NCBI RefSeq assembly: GCF_030247195.1
Contig: NC_080671.1
Location: forward strand, 99,063,845-99,127,844
From: Topomyia yanbarensis
Taxonomy: Eukaryota > Arthropoda > Insecta > Diptera > Culicidae
Direction: 5' to 3'
Length of the DNA: 64,000 nucleotides
The translations under genes and the position numbers were made by a program. The notes under the pieces are model-generated. The model had not been told where the DNA came from. It saw only the letters and a program-made list of their open reading frames with translations, and did no database searches. Shown here in pieces: positions 1 to 12,200 of the stretch; position 1 is the stretch's first letter, and every line of letters starts with the position of its first letter.

Positions 1-142
1 TTTTTGTTTTTACAAATCGAATCAGTGGAGAACTGTTTTTTGTTGTTGTTTTGTTTTATCATTGCTCTCTGTACAAGGAATAATATTGATTGATCGTGTT
101 TGGTAGGTTGGAAAATCACGCGGGTGCGGTAACCAAACTTAC
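1..142. other. Mhc intron after third exon 7 version
   Basis: T-rich intronic sequence downstream, on the minus strand, of the exon at 143-246. I see no further exon or repeat here; exon 8 or another exon 7 version should lie outside the window. Confidence 0.6.
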
Positions 143-246
143 ATCCAAAATTTCTAGTTCTTCCGCATCGTTTACGCCCGGGATACGTGTCTTACCCTGG
201 GTGATCGTTGGATAGTCGCTAATGCGCGTACTGAGCATCGTCAGCT
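143..246 (-). CDS. Mhc: Mhc alternative exon 7, third version
   Basis: 104 nt between GGGCAG and GTAAGT, with the same phases as the others. It encodes (E)[20 protein letters not shown] then [14 protein letters not shown]. It is the most divergent of the three ([12 protein letters not shown] in place of [12 protein letters not shown]) but keeps the length, the DY, QGKT and DAEE anchors and both splice sites, so it looks functional. Further versions could lie beyond the window edge. Confidence 0.93.
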
Positions 247-3200
247 CTGCCCGTTTGTTTTTGGGACCGTATCAAAATGTATGCATTTCAAAGGTTGGAA
301 AGAAACAATTGGTACTTTACGGTTAGAATATCGTTATGATTATGATAGTTAGTGTAAAGTTGTAATGTTGATGTTTGTATGTTTTTTTTCTTATCGCTGA
401 TCTAGCCAGTCGGTGGACAAGAAGCAACAATCAGTTCATTGTCCAAATTTATAGCCGATTCTTACATCGGTGAGCTGCATTTCTTCCGCATCGTCGATAC
501 TCGCGACAGTGATTTTTCCTTGCGATACAATGTGGTAGTCATAGATGTTGTTGGACAGGGAACACATTTCTGCAGGGTGGTTGAGGGGTTACACCAAATT
601 GAATTAATTTGCAGGTGACATTTCATTTGGGTACTTCCTGTACGGTCCGGTTGAAAGAATCATTGAGGTCGGGGTGGGTCTATGTTTACATGGGAATGAT
701 GATGAATGCACGGTTGGTTTAGTGGGGACTGTATTTCCAGTTCTACTCTGATTTCAGAAATTTCTCTATCCAGCGGGTAGAGCCTGATATATAGCCATTT
801 GTTTATTCTATTCGGCCGAATGCCGCACTATTTCAATGATTATTCGGCCTACAACCGAAATATTCCGCTCAAACAGTGTCCTAGAAAGTGTGGTCGTAGT
901 CAGAAACCGCTGCGATTTCACAACAACCCACTGAGAAGCACAAAAAATTATTGCAAAATCATTGAACACGAGTCCAACGATGGACGTCTGTTGAACGGTT
1001 ATTTGTACGTCGTCCAACGTTGGTTCTACGAACGTCCTTCATTGGACGAATTCGAAACCAACCATTCTTAGGGGGAATTGACAATCTGTTAATTTTTATG
1101 GCTGCGTCCTGTTGTTTACTTTTAGTTCCCAGTTAGTTAAACCCATTGCCGAACCGGTTCGGAATTCCGAATGAAGTCAGTATGGATTCCAGCTCAAATG
1201 CAAAAACCGATTACGATTGAATCGGTTTCGAAATCGATTGTTGCATTTGAGTTGGATTCCATTCAGGCTCCATTCACGATTTCGAATCAAATTCAGAATT
1301 GGTTTGACCGGGTAGTACCTGTACTAGCTGTTTAATCGTTTCCAACAGTTTGTTTCATAATGCGTGGACTTTTCGCAATACAACGTCAACATTTTGTATA
1401 CAAACGGAGTACAGAAGCCAAAATGTCACTAAGAAAGTTGACGAAATGGAAGAATAAGTGAGAAAACTGTACTTCTAAGTCAAATGTTCATCGTGCTATG
1501 GAACGTTTGAATCTTCCCATTTATAAGAATCAGAAACGTAATTTGATATAAAAAAATCGATCGGAAACCTACGTGAAATTCCACTATGGATCATTATCAG
1601 TACCAGTATTCTACAGTGCAAGAAGGGCAAGTATTGAACAAATCTAAGACATCGGACAATTGGGTAAGCTATTTATGACTGCAGGAAGAGTTTGCAACCT
1701 TTCATTATTACTGCTTCGATGAATAGTGAAAGGAGTGTTGGAATGTTTACAAAAACGGCTTCTATGTTACTTTCATTTCAAAGGACATGTACACTTTACC
1801 GGAAAAGAACTCAAAGGTAACGTTAAAACTTAATAGTAAGTAGATGGTATTGATTGCAATTGTTAAATGATTTTTACTGCTGAGTTTAAGTTTTTCTACC
1901 CAACGACTCAGTTCGGAGTGCAAACTTTTAACTTCATGTTGGGTGAAAAAAAGCTGTACGCTCGCGTATCGTCAGATTTATGAAAAAACCAAATACGAGG
2001 TAAGGTTATTATAATAATACAAATAATGCACGCATTATAATGTTCCTCCATTTTTAGAAGATCAGATTTCCGCAAAACTTGGCAAGAGCTCTAGGAACCA
2101 AGTAAAAGCGAAGTGGTTTTATTCCTTCTGGATATACATCAACACGATGACCTAGTAGGAATGTACGTTCAGGTAAGTTAATTTTAGTTTTGAAGTGAAA
2201 ATTCACACTTCTACCTCTGCCAATCCCATTAAAAACATTTTAACTGTTGGCTGATTTTTACTCAACGCCTAGCTCATGAACATGAATTCAAGAATAGGTA
2301 ATATAATTTTACTTTGTGTTTTGAATATATAACCCTCATATTATAGCTCGATGACTGCGAGCTAGGGAGCCTGAAAATTGATCCAAGACAGTTAATCGAT
2401 TTCGCTAACCGGCCATTTTCCTAATTGGAGTTATCTGACGTTTGAAATATGCGCACTGATATCTCAGTAAACGAAAGGGCGGCTAGGCAAGTTAAACTAG
2501 ATACTGGCAACACGCCGTAACTTGTCATTCGAAATTTAGCTACACTACTATCAGTCAAGCTTTTTTTTGTTAGGTCACAAAAAATGTATATCGTTGGTGA
2601 CAGTGTAGTTGCCACTGCTTTCAAAGGATTGATTATCGATCGTTAATTGACGTTAGTGGCTAACTGACTCGATCGCTTCCGGCAAGATGTTGTGGGCTCG
2701 AATCACAACTCGTTGAATGTAAACAAAGTTCATTCTGTAGCATCAAACTGACGCCCAGGTGGTGAAATTATTGTTCAATAGCGAGCTGCAGCGTTGCCAT
2801 AAAAATTTTATTGCTCAGATTATGTTTTAAGAAACTTCCGGTAATCATCCGATACCCTTTATATTTAAAGGTTGCCGAGGTCTAAGGACCATGACTCGAC
2901 TCGTCGTCGGAAGGAAGCAAACCTGTGATCCACTATTTTTCCACGGCTTATATAAAAATAGGGGCTATCCCTAGTTCATATCCGACTTAGCGGTAGCGAA
3001 ATCGATAGTGACGTAGCCATATTTGGTGGTGGAATCAAAATAAAATTGGCAACGCTAGCAAAATGTAAACACAAATGAACACTCCGGATGAACCTATTGT
3101 CAATTGACATTTCGACGAGTTTTGATTCGAGAGAATAATAAGGGCCCGAGTAGATACTATTTTTTTCATTTGTAAGGTGAATTTAAGTTTTGTGGCTAGT

Positions 3201-6200
3201 GTTTTTCCGTCCAGCGAGTATTCATATTCTTGTTCCTGGTTAAGTCCTGCTATATCGCGAAGAACCCAACTAGTAGTGGAATTATGCAGTCGTAATCTGT
3301 CGCGTTGGTTAGACCACCACCTCTGTCCATCAAACGAGCTGTATTCGTTAGTGGGAACTAGTTATCCTCATAATCAGAGATGTGCGGAGAAAAAAATAGA
3401 CAAACAGGGAACCTTTTATTCCATTTGTAAAAGCTGTGTATCGGTTGTCTCAAAAATTTGGCAGATTCACTAGATCAATATGACGTCTTCGCATATCTTT
3501 CCCTAGAAGTTGACTAGTTGCAACAACTGACAAATTTCAAAATCTAGCCAAAGGGGATATTAGTAGTGTAAATGCATCTATTTTCAGTTTGTTTATTGAT
3601 GTGAATTTAGCATCAAATCTTGGCAATCAGCTGTTTTTTAGTTAGACAATAGTCCAACCAGTGTAGGTCCAACTAAAAAATGGACCAGTTAAAAAGTATC
3701 CAGTCAGCAGCTTATGATTATTAATGTGATATTGTGAATTCTTTCTAAAATTCACGATATTATTCAGCCATACGCCATCGAGTACGACCAATCTAGCATT
3801 AGTTCCTGCGTTTAATTTCCTTTTGGTTCGCTCTTGACTGCTTCCCATATAGCAAGAAGCCGAAAAATGCTAAATTGTCTCGTTGTATTGTCTGATCAAC
3901 GTCATATTTGTATAAGAATCACCGGGTTTTCGAACTATAATGATGACTTCTTTTGTCCTAAACGCGGGAAGCTTGGTTGATGCCGTATCGTTAAAATGTT
4001 TCAAGCCGAACTTACGTAATGTCAGCTTAGCAAGCTCATGATCTGGCAGGAAATCTGCAGCTGTGACCAGATGAAACAACGTCAAATTTTTGGCTAGTTT
4101 TGGCACAGCAATAAGCAACAGTGGAACCATGATAATGGTGTAGATTGATAGAGGGATGACTCCCATAAAACTGACCGAATTTCGATCTAAATCGAAATTT
4201 GTTAGAGTATTATCAATCCTTAACACGAGCAGAATTGAAATAGGGCTAAGAATGGTCTTTCAATCAGCAAATAAAAGGTAGCATAGGCAGAAGTTGGTGC
4301 AGAAATAAATGGCACGAATTAATTCAAATTTTCGAGAGAAAGAAAAAATCGCAAAACACTTCATGATTTTTTGTATTCCTTTCGTGTATTTTAGTCACGA
4401 GTAGGCTGATTCATATTCATGATTTCAGGATCATAATCACGGTTTTTGATGTTTTAGTCACAATTAATGTGATTTATATTCATGAATCCAGGATCTTGGC
4501 CACGATTTTCGTAATTTATATACCCGTTATCTTGATATTTTCCTGTTGAGCTTCCTTTCGAATTTGATAGTGGAGTGGTGTAACTAATGTTCTTGGTATC
4601 ATGGGATAGTCGTCATTATTGCATGTTATAAGTTGGCTACGGCTCGACCCGATCACAGATTTAACTTCTGAGTTGAACTGAAAATTGAGCTTAATACTAA
4701 GAATGGAGTGTACAAAAAATTGGATGGCTTCGTTTTTAAAACTATTAAGTTTTAATTTAAAATTAAAATTAAAACTTATTCCAAAAACTAAATATTGTGC
4801 AACGATGAGTGATTTATTCTCATTGCTTAAAATATATTTAAAAAGAAAATACTGGAAAAGTGTTTTACGGGAATGTTGTCGATCAAAACTGGGTTTGAAT
4901 ACCCTAGGAACAATTTATTGTCAAAATCAAAAATTCAATAAATTTTCTTCGTTCTGCTCTAACGAAGTGATTTTATAAATATAGGAATAACGTCCTAACG
5001 ATCTAAGATATAACTGTTTCGACAAGAAAGATTTTTAAGGATCCTATATTGAGGGGAACTTCCGTTAACCGTTTGGACAGAAATGATACGACGCTCTCTG
5101 GTTCTCGAGTTGGACATTCTAGCATATTAGTGAATATAAAATGTCAAATATATTACAAAAATTTCTTGTCTAGAAAGCGATCTGCAGTTGTAGTAAAATT
5201 GGTAAAATAGGCACATAGGAATTTTTACAGTTATGTGGGTTATTGAATTCTATTATGCAGATTATTATTAGGAGTTAATCTCTATTATTTTATTTTTCTA
5301 TAAACAGAACTGCTGATTTTTAAAATATTTCCGATTTAGAAGAATGGAATATATCAAAAATCGAAGAGACTAAATGTTTAAAAGGTGGCCTCATCAGTTC
5401 TACTATAGTCTGAAAATGTTATCTTGTGATTGCTAAAATACCCAGCTATACTGCGTGTGTGGAAGATACCACATTTTCCGAGTAAAAAGACAGAAATGCG
5501 TTTAGGGAACCATTGGTCAGCTTGTAATTTGCCTTCAAATTTTTGTTTACGTAACTGAAAAATATTCTAAAACTCAAAAATTTAATTCCACATTGAAGAA
5601 TTTTTCTGTTTTCAAAACATTCCCACAAGAACCGCTTTCTAGAATGTTGAATATAAAAGTGAATTTAATCGCATTTATTCTGCTGAGCCAATTTTTTTTG
5701 TGTACACACTAAACACAAACGGTGCATGGATGGGGATGATTGCGGTGCATTGGTGATTCACGATTGTCAGGTCAAACCGTCAAACCTCGCTCAATTGTTT
5801 ATAATTGAGCTGGTCATTTCGTTCTAGATTAGAACTCCGCTCATTTGAATGAGATCAAATTTAAAATAAATAAAATATACAAAAAAGAAGCACAAACAGT
5901 AGTCCACGTCCGATAAATGGATATTGGACAGCTTGGGTTAGGTTCTACGCGTCTGACCAGAGTCGGTCAGATGAGGGGGTAAGCTTGTAGAAAATTGACT
6001 GAAACTATAACGAAAAGCGAGTTTCCGGGGGTGAATTCGGCTGATTGTTCTGATCGGAAAACACCCCCTACATGTGCTTGGTGGCTGGTGCACCTAGCCT
6101 AGAGCGCATTGTAGAGCAGTTCATATGCCGCCGGTTGCCAGATGTCCGATGTTTATGACGTTTTTCGGCGACCGGTTGAGTCCTGGATATACATCTCATG

Positions 6201-9200
6201 CGATATACTAATCGTAATAGGCGAATCAATTCAAAATTCCGAACCGGTTCCGGAATGGGTTGAGCTTGAATCCCGATAAATTTATGATAAGGGTTGGAAA
6301 ACAAACTGTCAAAACAAACCTGTGAGATGAATATCCGGGTAAGTCGATACATGCCTAGCACAGATGGTGACGTTCAACAAAAGTGAAAAGTTTTCTCTTT
6401 TGTTGACTCCTTTGATTTCCGCTCGGCTGGTATCGATTCGGTTGTAGTTTATTTTGACAATTCGACCCTAACCATAAATCAAAATTCATCGGTATAGCAG
6501 ATTTTTCATAGCTGTCAATTTATTGTACCGCTGCCTTTAGGCCTTGAATGCTTAAGAAATAAATCGACGTTTTTCTTACAACATCCCGAGCTCTGTGATA
6601 TTTTATATCTTCCTTCTATATAACATCTAATGATTTTAAAAACTCAAGCTCCCGTAAATCCAGTTATGAACTGCTCTGAATAAACGCCACGAAAAAATGT
6701 TGAATTCACCATAGCGAAATGGTTCTAATAAATGGAAAAAAAAAACATTTAACTATATCCTAATGATTGAGCCCATACACACTAAACTGTTTTCTCGAAC
6801 GAATCGAATAAACTTCCTTTCGCTGTTTCCGTGCGCGGATTTAGTGTGTTGTCTACCGACCGAAGCAGCACGCACGGATTCTGATGCTTCACTACGTTCG
6901 CTACATGTGTGTATGTGTACATTTGAACAACACAGGTGCGAATAACAGAGCAAGCGGTGACGAATTCGTGAGTGTGTCGATCAATTATCGGACCGTGCAT
7001 GACAGGGTGAATTGTTGTTCTGTTAGTTCGGTCAGTTTTCCTTAAACTGCCTGCAAAATGTCCGAAATGGCTAGTAGGCCTCGTTCGTTGGGACGAGGTG
7101 GCCCGCCAAAATTACGAGGATTGGCGGTATGTTATGGTTGGTTGGTTGATTGATTCGTTGGTAGATTGTTGGCTGCTGGAGTCGTCGGAGTGTTACACAT
7201 GGTTATACTAGTCTACAAACAAAATCCAATGGAATCTGCTCGACATGGATCTACCTGTCCCAAGCAACGAACAGCTCGCATAAGAGATCTGCTTTTGATT
7301 TCTTTTGTTATCCGAACTTCTGTGTCTCTTTTTGGAACATCAATTAAAAATTATCCGAACCTTTCGTTACTTGGACGGTTTCAAATGATTAGGAATGCTG
7401 GAGTTAGTTACGGGTTAAATGATCACGGACACGTTCATACAACTGGTTAGTTTGTTATTTACTACTATTCTATTTCGTGTTGAAAATCAAAACAAAAAAC
7501 TAAAATTGAAAACACTGGATGCAATCCGCCAAACACGTAGACGACGGAACCGAAATCTTACATCGGTCAGCTGCATTTCTTCAGCGTCATCAACGGATGG
7601 AATGGTGGTTTTGCCCTGGGCAATAACCATGTAGTCGTAAATGTTGTTACTCAGAAGACACTTTTCTGGTTGAGTTTATCACAAAAATCAATGATTAGTT
7701 GTACGGTTCTGTTGGTATTTGTGGTGGTGATAGTGGAATGTGGTATCAGTTCAGGGCCACAACGTACACTTTTCCTACCATGTTCCGAATCGGAAGGAAA
7801 AGTCGTGCTGTGCGATGATATTCAAACAAAACAAAAACAAAAGTGTCGCGGTGCAATTTCCAAATTGCCGTCACGGAGGTTCTACTCACTAGTCTAAGGG
7901 TCTACGGGTCAGAGTGAATGTAAAAGAGAAAGGAAGAAATTGTCCAAGTTCAAAGTCTTGTGCCTATTCGAGAGTCTAGTTCGTCCGTCTGTCAATCGTA
8001 AGTAGTGGCCGATTACCACTTGTCCGATTATATTACCTTTCAGGCCCTTGACGGAACCGGACATGATTTGGTAGAAGATATGGTAAGAACGCTCCAGAGT
8101 CTGCTGGGAAATGACACGGGCCTTCTCCAGCAGGTAGGTCTCAATATCAGCACCAGCCAGCTTACCCGATCCGGTAAAGTGGATACGGATGAATTTACCC
8201 TAGGGTTGAGAGATGAACGAGATGGAACGGATTAGTGTTTTCTAAAGATTCAAGCCGTTTTCAAGCAACTTACGAAACGAGAAGAGTTATCGTTACGGAC
8301 GGTCTTGGCGTTACCGAAGGCCTCAAGGACGGGATTGGTTTGGACGACCTGATCTTCCAGGGAGCCCTTCTTCTCGGCATTCTCGTCCTTCTTTCCGGAG
8401 GCACCAATGGTGGCAAAGTACGCAATGACCTTCTTCGTGTTCTCAGTCTTTCCGGCACCAGACTCACCGGTAATCAACATAGACTGGTTCTCGTGGTTGG
8501 TCAACATGTTAACGTAGGCACCGTCAGACACGGCGAACAGATGGGGCGGCACTTCAGCACGACGCTTACCACGGTACATCTTGGCGACACGCATGGTGTA
8601 CAGCGGCCAACGCTTGTAAGGATTGATGACAACGCAGAACAAGCCGGAGTAGGTCTGTGGAATGATAGGGAAGCGTAATTACTTATGGCGTCGGCGACTG
8701 GCTTTTTGCGGCTGAAATTAACACATCATTCAAAATACAGAATACAGTCCCGGACTACACATTTGTCCATGTTTTTGTCGGTCCGGGACCCGGTTTCCAA
8801 ATAGATTTTGTTCTACGCTACCACACTATAGTACAGTAAACAGTGATTGCGGATGAGCTCGGACCGTTCCGAGTTTGAATTTAGAGCGAACTGTGATGAG
8901 AGCTGATTGAATCGATTCCTCGAGTTTTGGTGTATGTTTAAGGTGCAGTGGTTGGTGCTCGTTGAGTCCGCGGCCGTCTTGTGCCGGGTTCTCTGGGGTG
9001 ATACAATTTTCCACAAGATGAACCAAAGGGGTTGTGCCAGGTGCGTTTTGCGTGACTTGTCCTTTTTCGAGGAGGTTTCGCGATCGCAAAAGCTACTGAT
9101 GTGAGGGGGATGGGGAGTGTTCCGGGTCGGTATTAGATGTTGGAATGGAGAATCGTTCAATGAGTTTGGTTAGGAATTGATATGATTGTCGGTTTAAAGG

Positions 9201-12200
9201 TTTTAGGTTGGTTTAGTGGAGGGTCCGATGGTGGGCGGAGTTAGCGGATTAGTGCTCACCGTCAAAGCCGGATACTTACGTAGATCAGCTTGGCCCTATA
9301 TCGCTCTCTCAAGTTATGCAACACAGATGCATCATTAAGATATGTCAAGTTGGACATATCCTCGCATTTCTCGTATTTGGGGGGATTGACCTGGCCGACC
9401 AAATCCTTCTTGAAATCCTTGGTCTGCAGGTCGCGATCAAAAGTACCCCGAATGTGGGTTTACAACATCATCATAATCATCACCAAGCCAACAATTTGGC
9501 ATATACAGTGGTAGGAAATGGAAGAAAAGAGAGAAGAGCAGTTAGTCGCGTCGTCAGCCACTTACATAGATCAGTTTGCAGCAGTATCGTTGGCGCAAGT
9601 TGTGCAGGACGGAAGCTTCGTTTAGGAAAGTCAAATCGGCCATATCTTCAACTTTTTCGAACTTGGGAGGATTCACTTGCGAGACCAGATCCATCTTAAT
9701 GGTCCTTTCCTGCTAGTGTGAAATGGGAAAAAATGTACAGTGTAAATTGTGTAGTGTTACAGTGGTAGACCCGATCATGCCGGAGTTTAGCTAAATGTCA
9801 ACGATGAGCTGTCCCAAGGGATCAGCTATCCGACGGAAGCTAAATCTACGACAGGAACGACCCTTCCGTGTATTCGCCATGTGTCGCCTAATCTTCCTTC
9901 ATTTGTAACATCGCTGTGCGCTTTCCGTTTGATACTCGCGTAACTGTGCTGGATATGTTTGTGTTTAGGAAAGTATCGAAGCGATGCATTACCTCACCGC
10001 CGGGCAGGCCTACGGTGACAAGATCACCCTTGGTGGCCTTGATTTCACCCAGCACGTAGCCCTCCTTCTCATCCGGAACCCAGCAAGCCTTCTTGGCATC
10101 GTACGGCTTGCTTTGATCGATACGCTTCTGTTCGAGCGAGACGAACAGCCACTCGCTTGGATCGGGATCATCGCCGACTTGGACGACTGGCTTCGGCATT
10201 TTGAGCTTGTTTTAATTCGAAATGAGACGGGGGCTAATAAGAGACACGTTAATTTAGTTTGAGAGAATTTTGCTTCAGCCCGTAGTTGCCTTCCTGTTGA
10301 GAGAGAGAATGAGAGAAAGAGAGAATTATTAATCGCAGTGCTTTTGAAGAGATTTAAAGAAGCTTTAAAAGAATGTTTGTTTGTGTCAGTTCCGATGATC
10401 TATTGCTTATCCCAAACAGTTAAAAACCAGTGCACATTATATTGCAGAAAATATTCATCAGCTACCAAGCCAGCTCGAATTAGAGCCCAACTGGCTTTAT
10501 TGTGTATTCGTTCGGGCATAATGCAGCCAGAGGTCATAATTTTAAAATAGCGCTACCAAGAGCTTTGGACATTCTTTTCCACTTAAATTCAGTAAGTACA
10601 GCAAAATTCTTTCTCAATTCCACAATATTTTACTTTTTTAGATTTGTAATATATTCCATGTGTCTCTAAACTAGTTACACCTGAGTAAAAGGCAAATCTA
10701 GACACTTTAGCGTCATTCAACTGAGCTCCAACTACACTACGGCTGGTACTATTTTCCGTTTGTTCGTTCTTCAAATCGCTTTCAAGCCATATTTGAGTAA
10801 GAAGCCGAAAAATGAACTGCCTACCCCCTAAGAATTGTTGTTTTCAAAATAATTCTATGAAGGACGTCTGTTGGACCAACGTTGCATGACATCCAAATAA
10901 TCGTTCAACGCAGACCCGTGTTGAACAATTTTGAAATATTTTTTTTGGGCTTGTTGGTGGGTGTGAATCATTGCACTTTTTTCAATATTTTGGCAGAGTT
11001 CTGCTGATTCCCGCTCGAAGAAAAAGCTGGCAACCGTCCAAATTCCGACGCTGCCAGAATCGTTCAGTTGAACCGATTCACTTTTTTTAAAGTTTTTCTT
11101 TGGTTTACTGAATAAATCAGTGAATCTGTATTTCGACATAGATTTTTCATTAGGGCCTTAATCGCATATGTAAACAAACTGCGTTTTCGCTATTACGACA
11201 TTATGCAACAAAAATACTACAAGATTGAGGTGAAAATTAGTTAAAATGGTTTTTAGTTCGATGTATAATTAAAGAAAACAAAACGGCGAAACATGCATTT
11301 TCTTCGAGATTTCGACTTACGCCCTTCTTCTCATATGGAATATAAAGGCCAAACTTACATTTTTAGACAGAAGCGGGCGTACGGTTATTATTCACAAATA
11401 AAAGAATAAACGGTGGCTCTGTTATATAAATGATCAGCAATATCTACTATGATCATGTCTACTCGATAGTTGTTGCACATAAACATTCGAATATTTCGAT
11501 ATTTTCATGAAATTTGAAGAAAAGATTCACGCGCCCTTTCTTTTACATTGGGTTTCTATGCGCCCATTTGCTGAGCCCTATTAAAAAGTATACTGTCAAG
11601 CTCGCCCATTTACCCAGCCCTACCCAGCAAGACAGAGTCAGTTTAGCCCATTTACCGCGCCCTTCTAAAAATTATGTACACGGTTTAGCCCTTCCGCAAA
11701 TGGTGGTTGCTGAAGGGCGAAATCACGACTGGGATGCAAATTGGGCGTAAGCATTTTTTTAGTTTCTACCCACTAAAAGAACATAGGAATTAAATTCTTT
11801 GTTATATTGTCATAAGGTTTAACGAAAAATGCTTCCGGAAAAACACGGTCATAAAGTAATTTATACCTACAATAAAAACTACATTTAGAAAACCTTCGCC
11901 GAATATTGAAACTGATTTTTCTCCATTTGAGTACATTGCGACTTAGGCCCTAATGAAAGATCTGTGTCGATTTTATTTTCTTGCGTCAAGCACTTTCAAA
12001 GATTTGATAAACATATTTTTCATCATTTTTTTTCAGGAAGTAAACCATCTCAATCTGCCTCCTCATTGTTGCATTAACGTCTACCGGAGATGGGTATTCC
12101 ACAGATCGCATTTTGAGTTATTTTGCAGTGAGACTCGTAAAAAAATTCATTTCTAGAAATATTTCAGGAAGAGTCAATCACTGTCATTGAAGAATCATAC

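Larger units (their letters stand above)
570..7561. other. Long intron splitting the Mhc exon 7 cluster
   Basis: About 7 kb between the first and second exon 7 versions. I find no exon 7-like sequence in it on the minus strand. It holds foldback and MITE copies (880-1075, 1127-1314, part of 6220-6275), a short tandem repeat near 4390, an unassigned 118-codon ORF and a possible plus-strand first exon at 7058-7126. Stretches 1320-3860, 4520-6060 and 6300-6760 are AT-rich and degraded with nothing I recognise. Confidence 0.6.

Noticed and set aside
2650..2705. Possible tRNA or SINE head (TAGTGGCTAACTGACTCG and GGCTCGAATCAC)
   Set aside because: A- and B-box-like words are present, but stems do not pair convincingly and no SINE tail follows.
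4390..4515. Candidate CRISPR-like spaced repeat
   Set aside because: Only two diverged units without distinct spacers, inside an animal gene intron.
8005..8678. Plus-strand frames of 76 and 147 codons
   Set aside because: Antisense shadows of the Mhc motor exons at 8037-8199 and 8274-8654.
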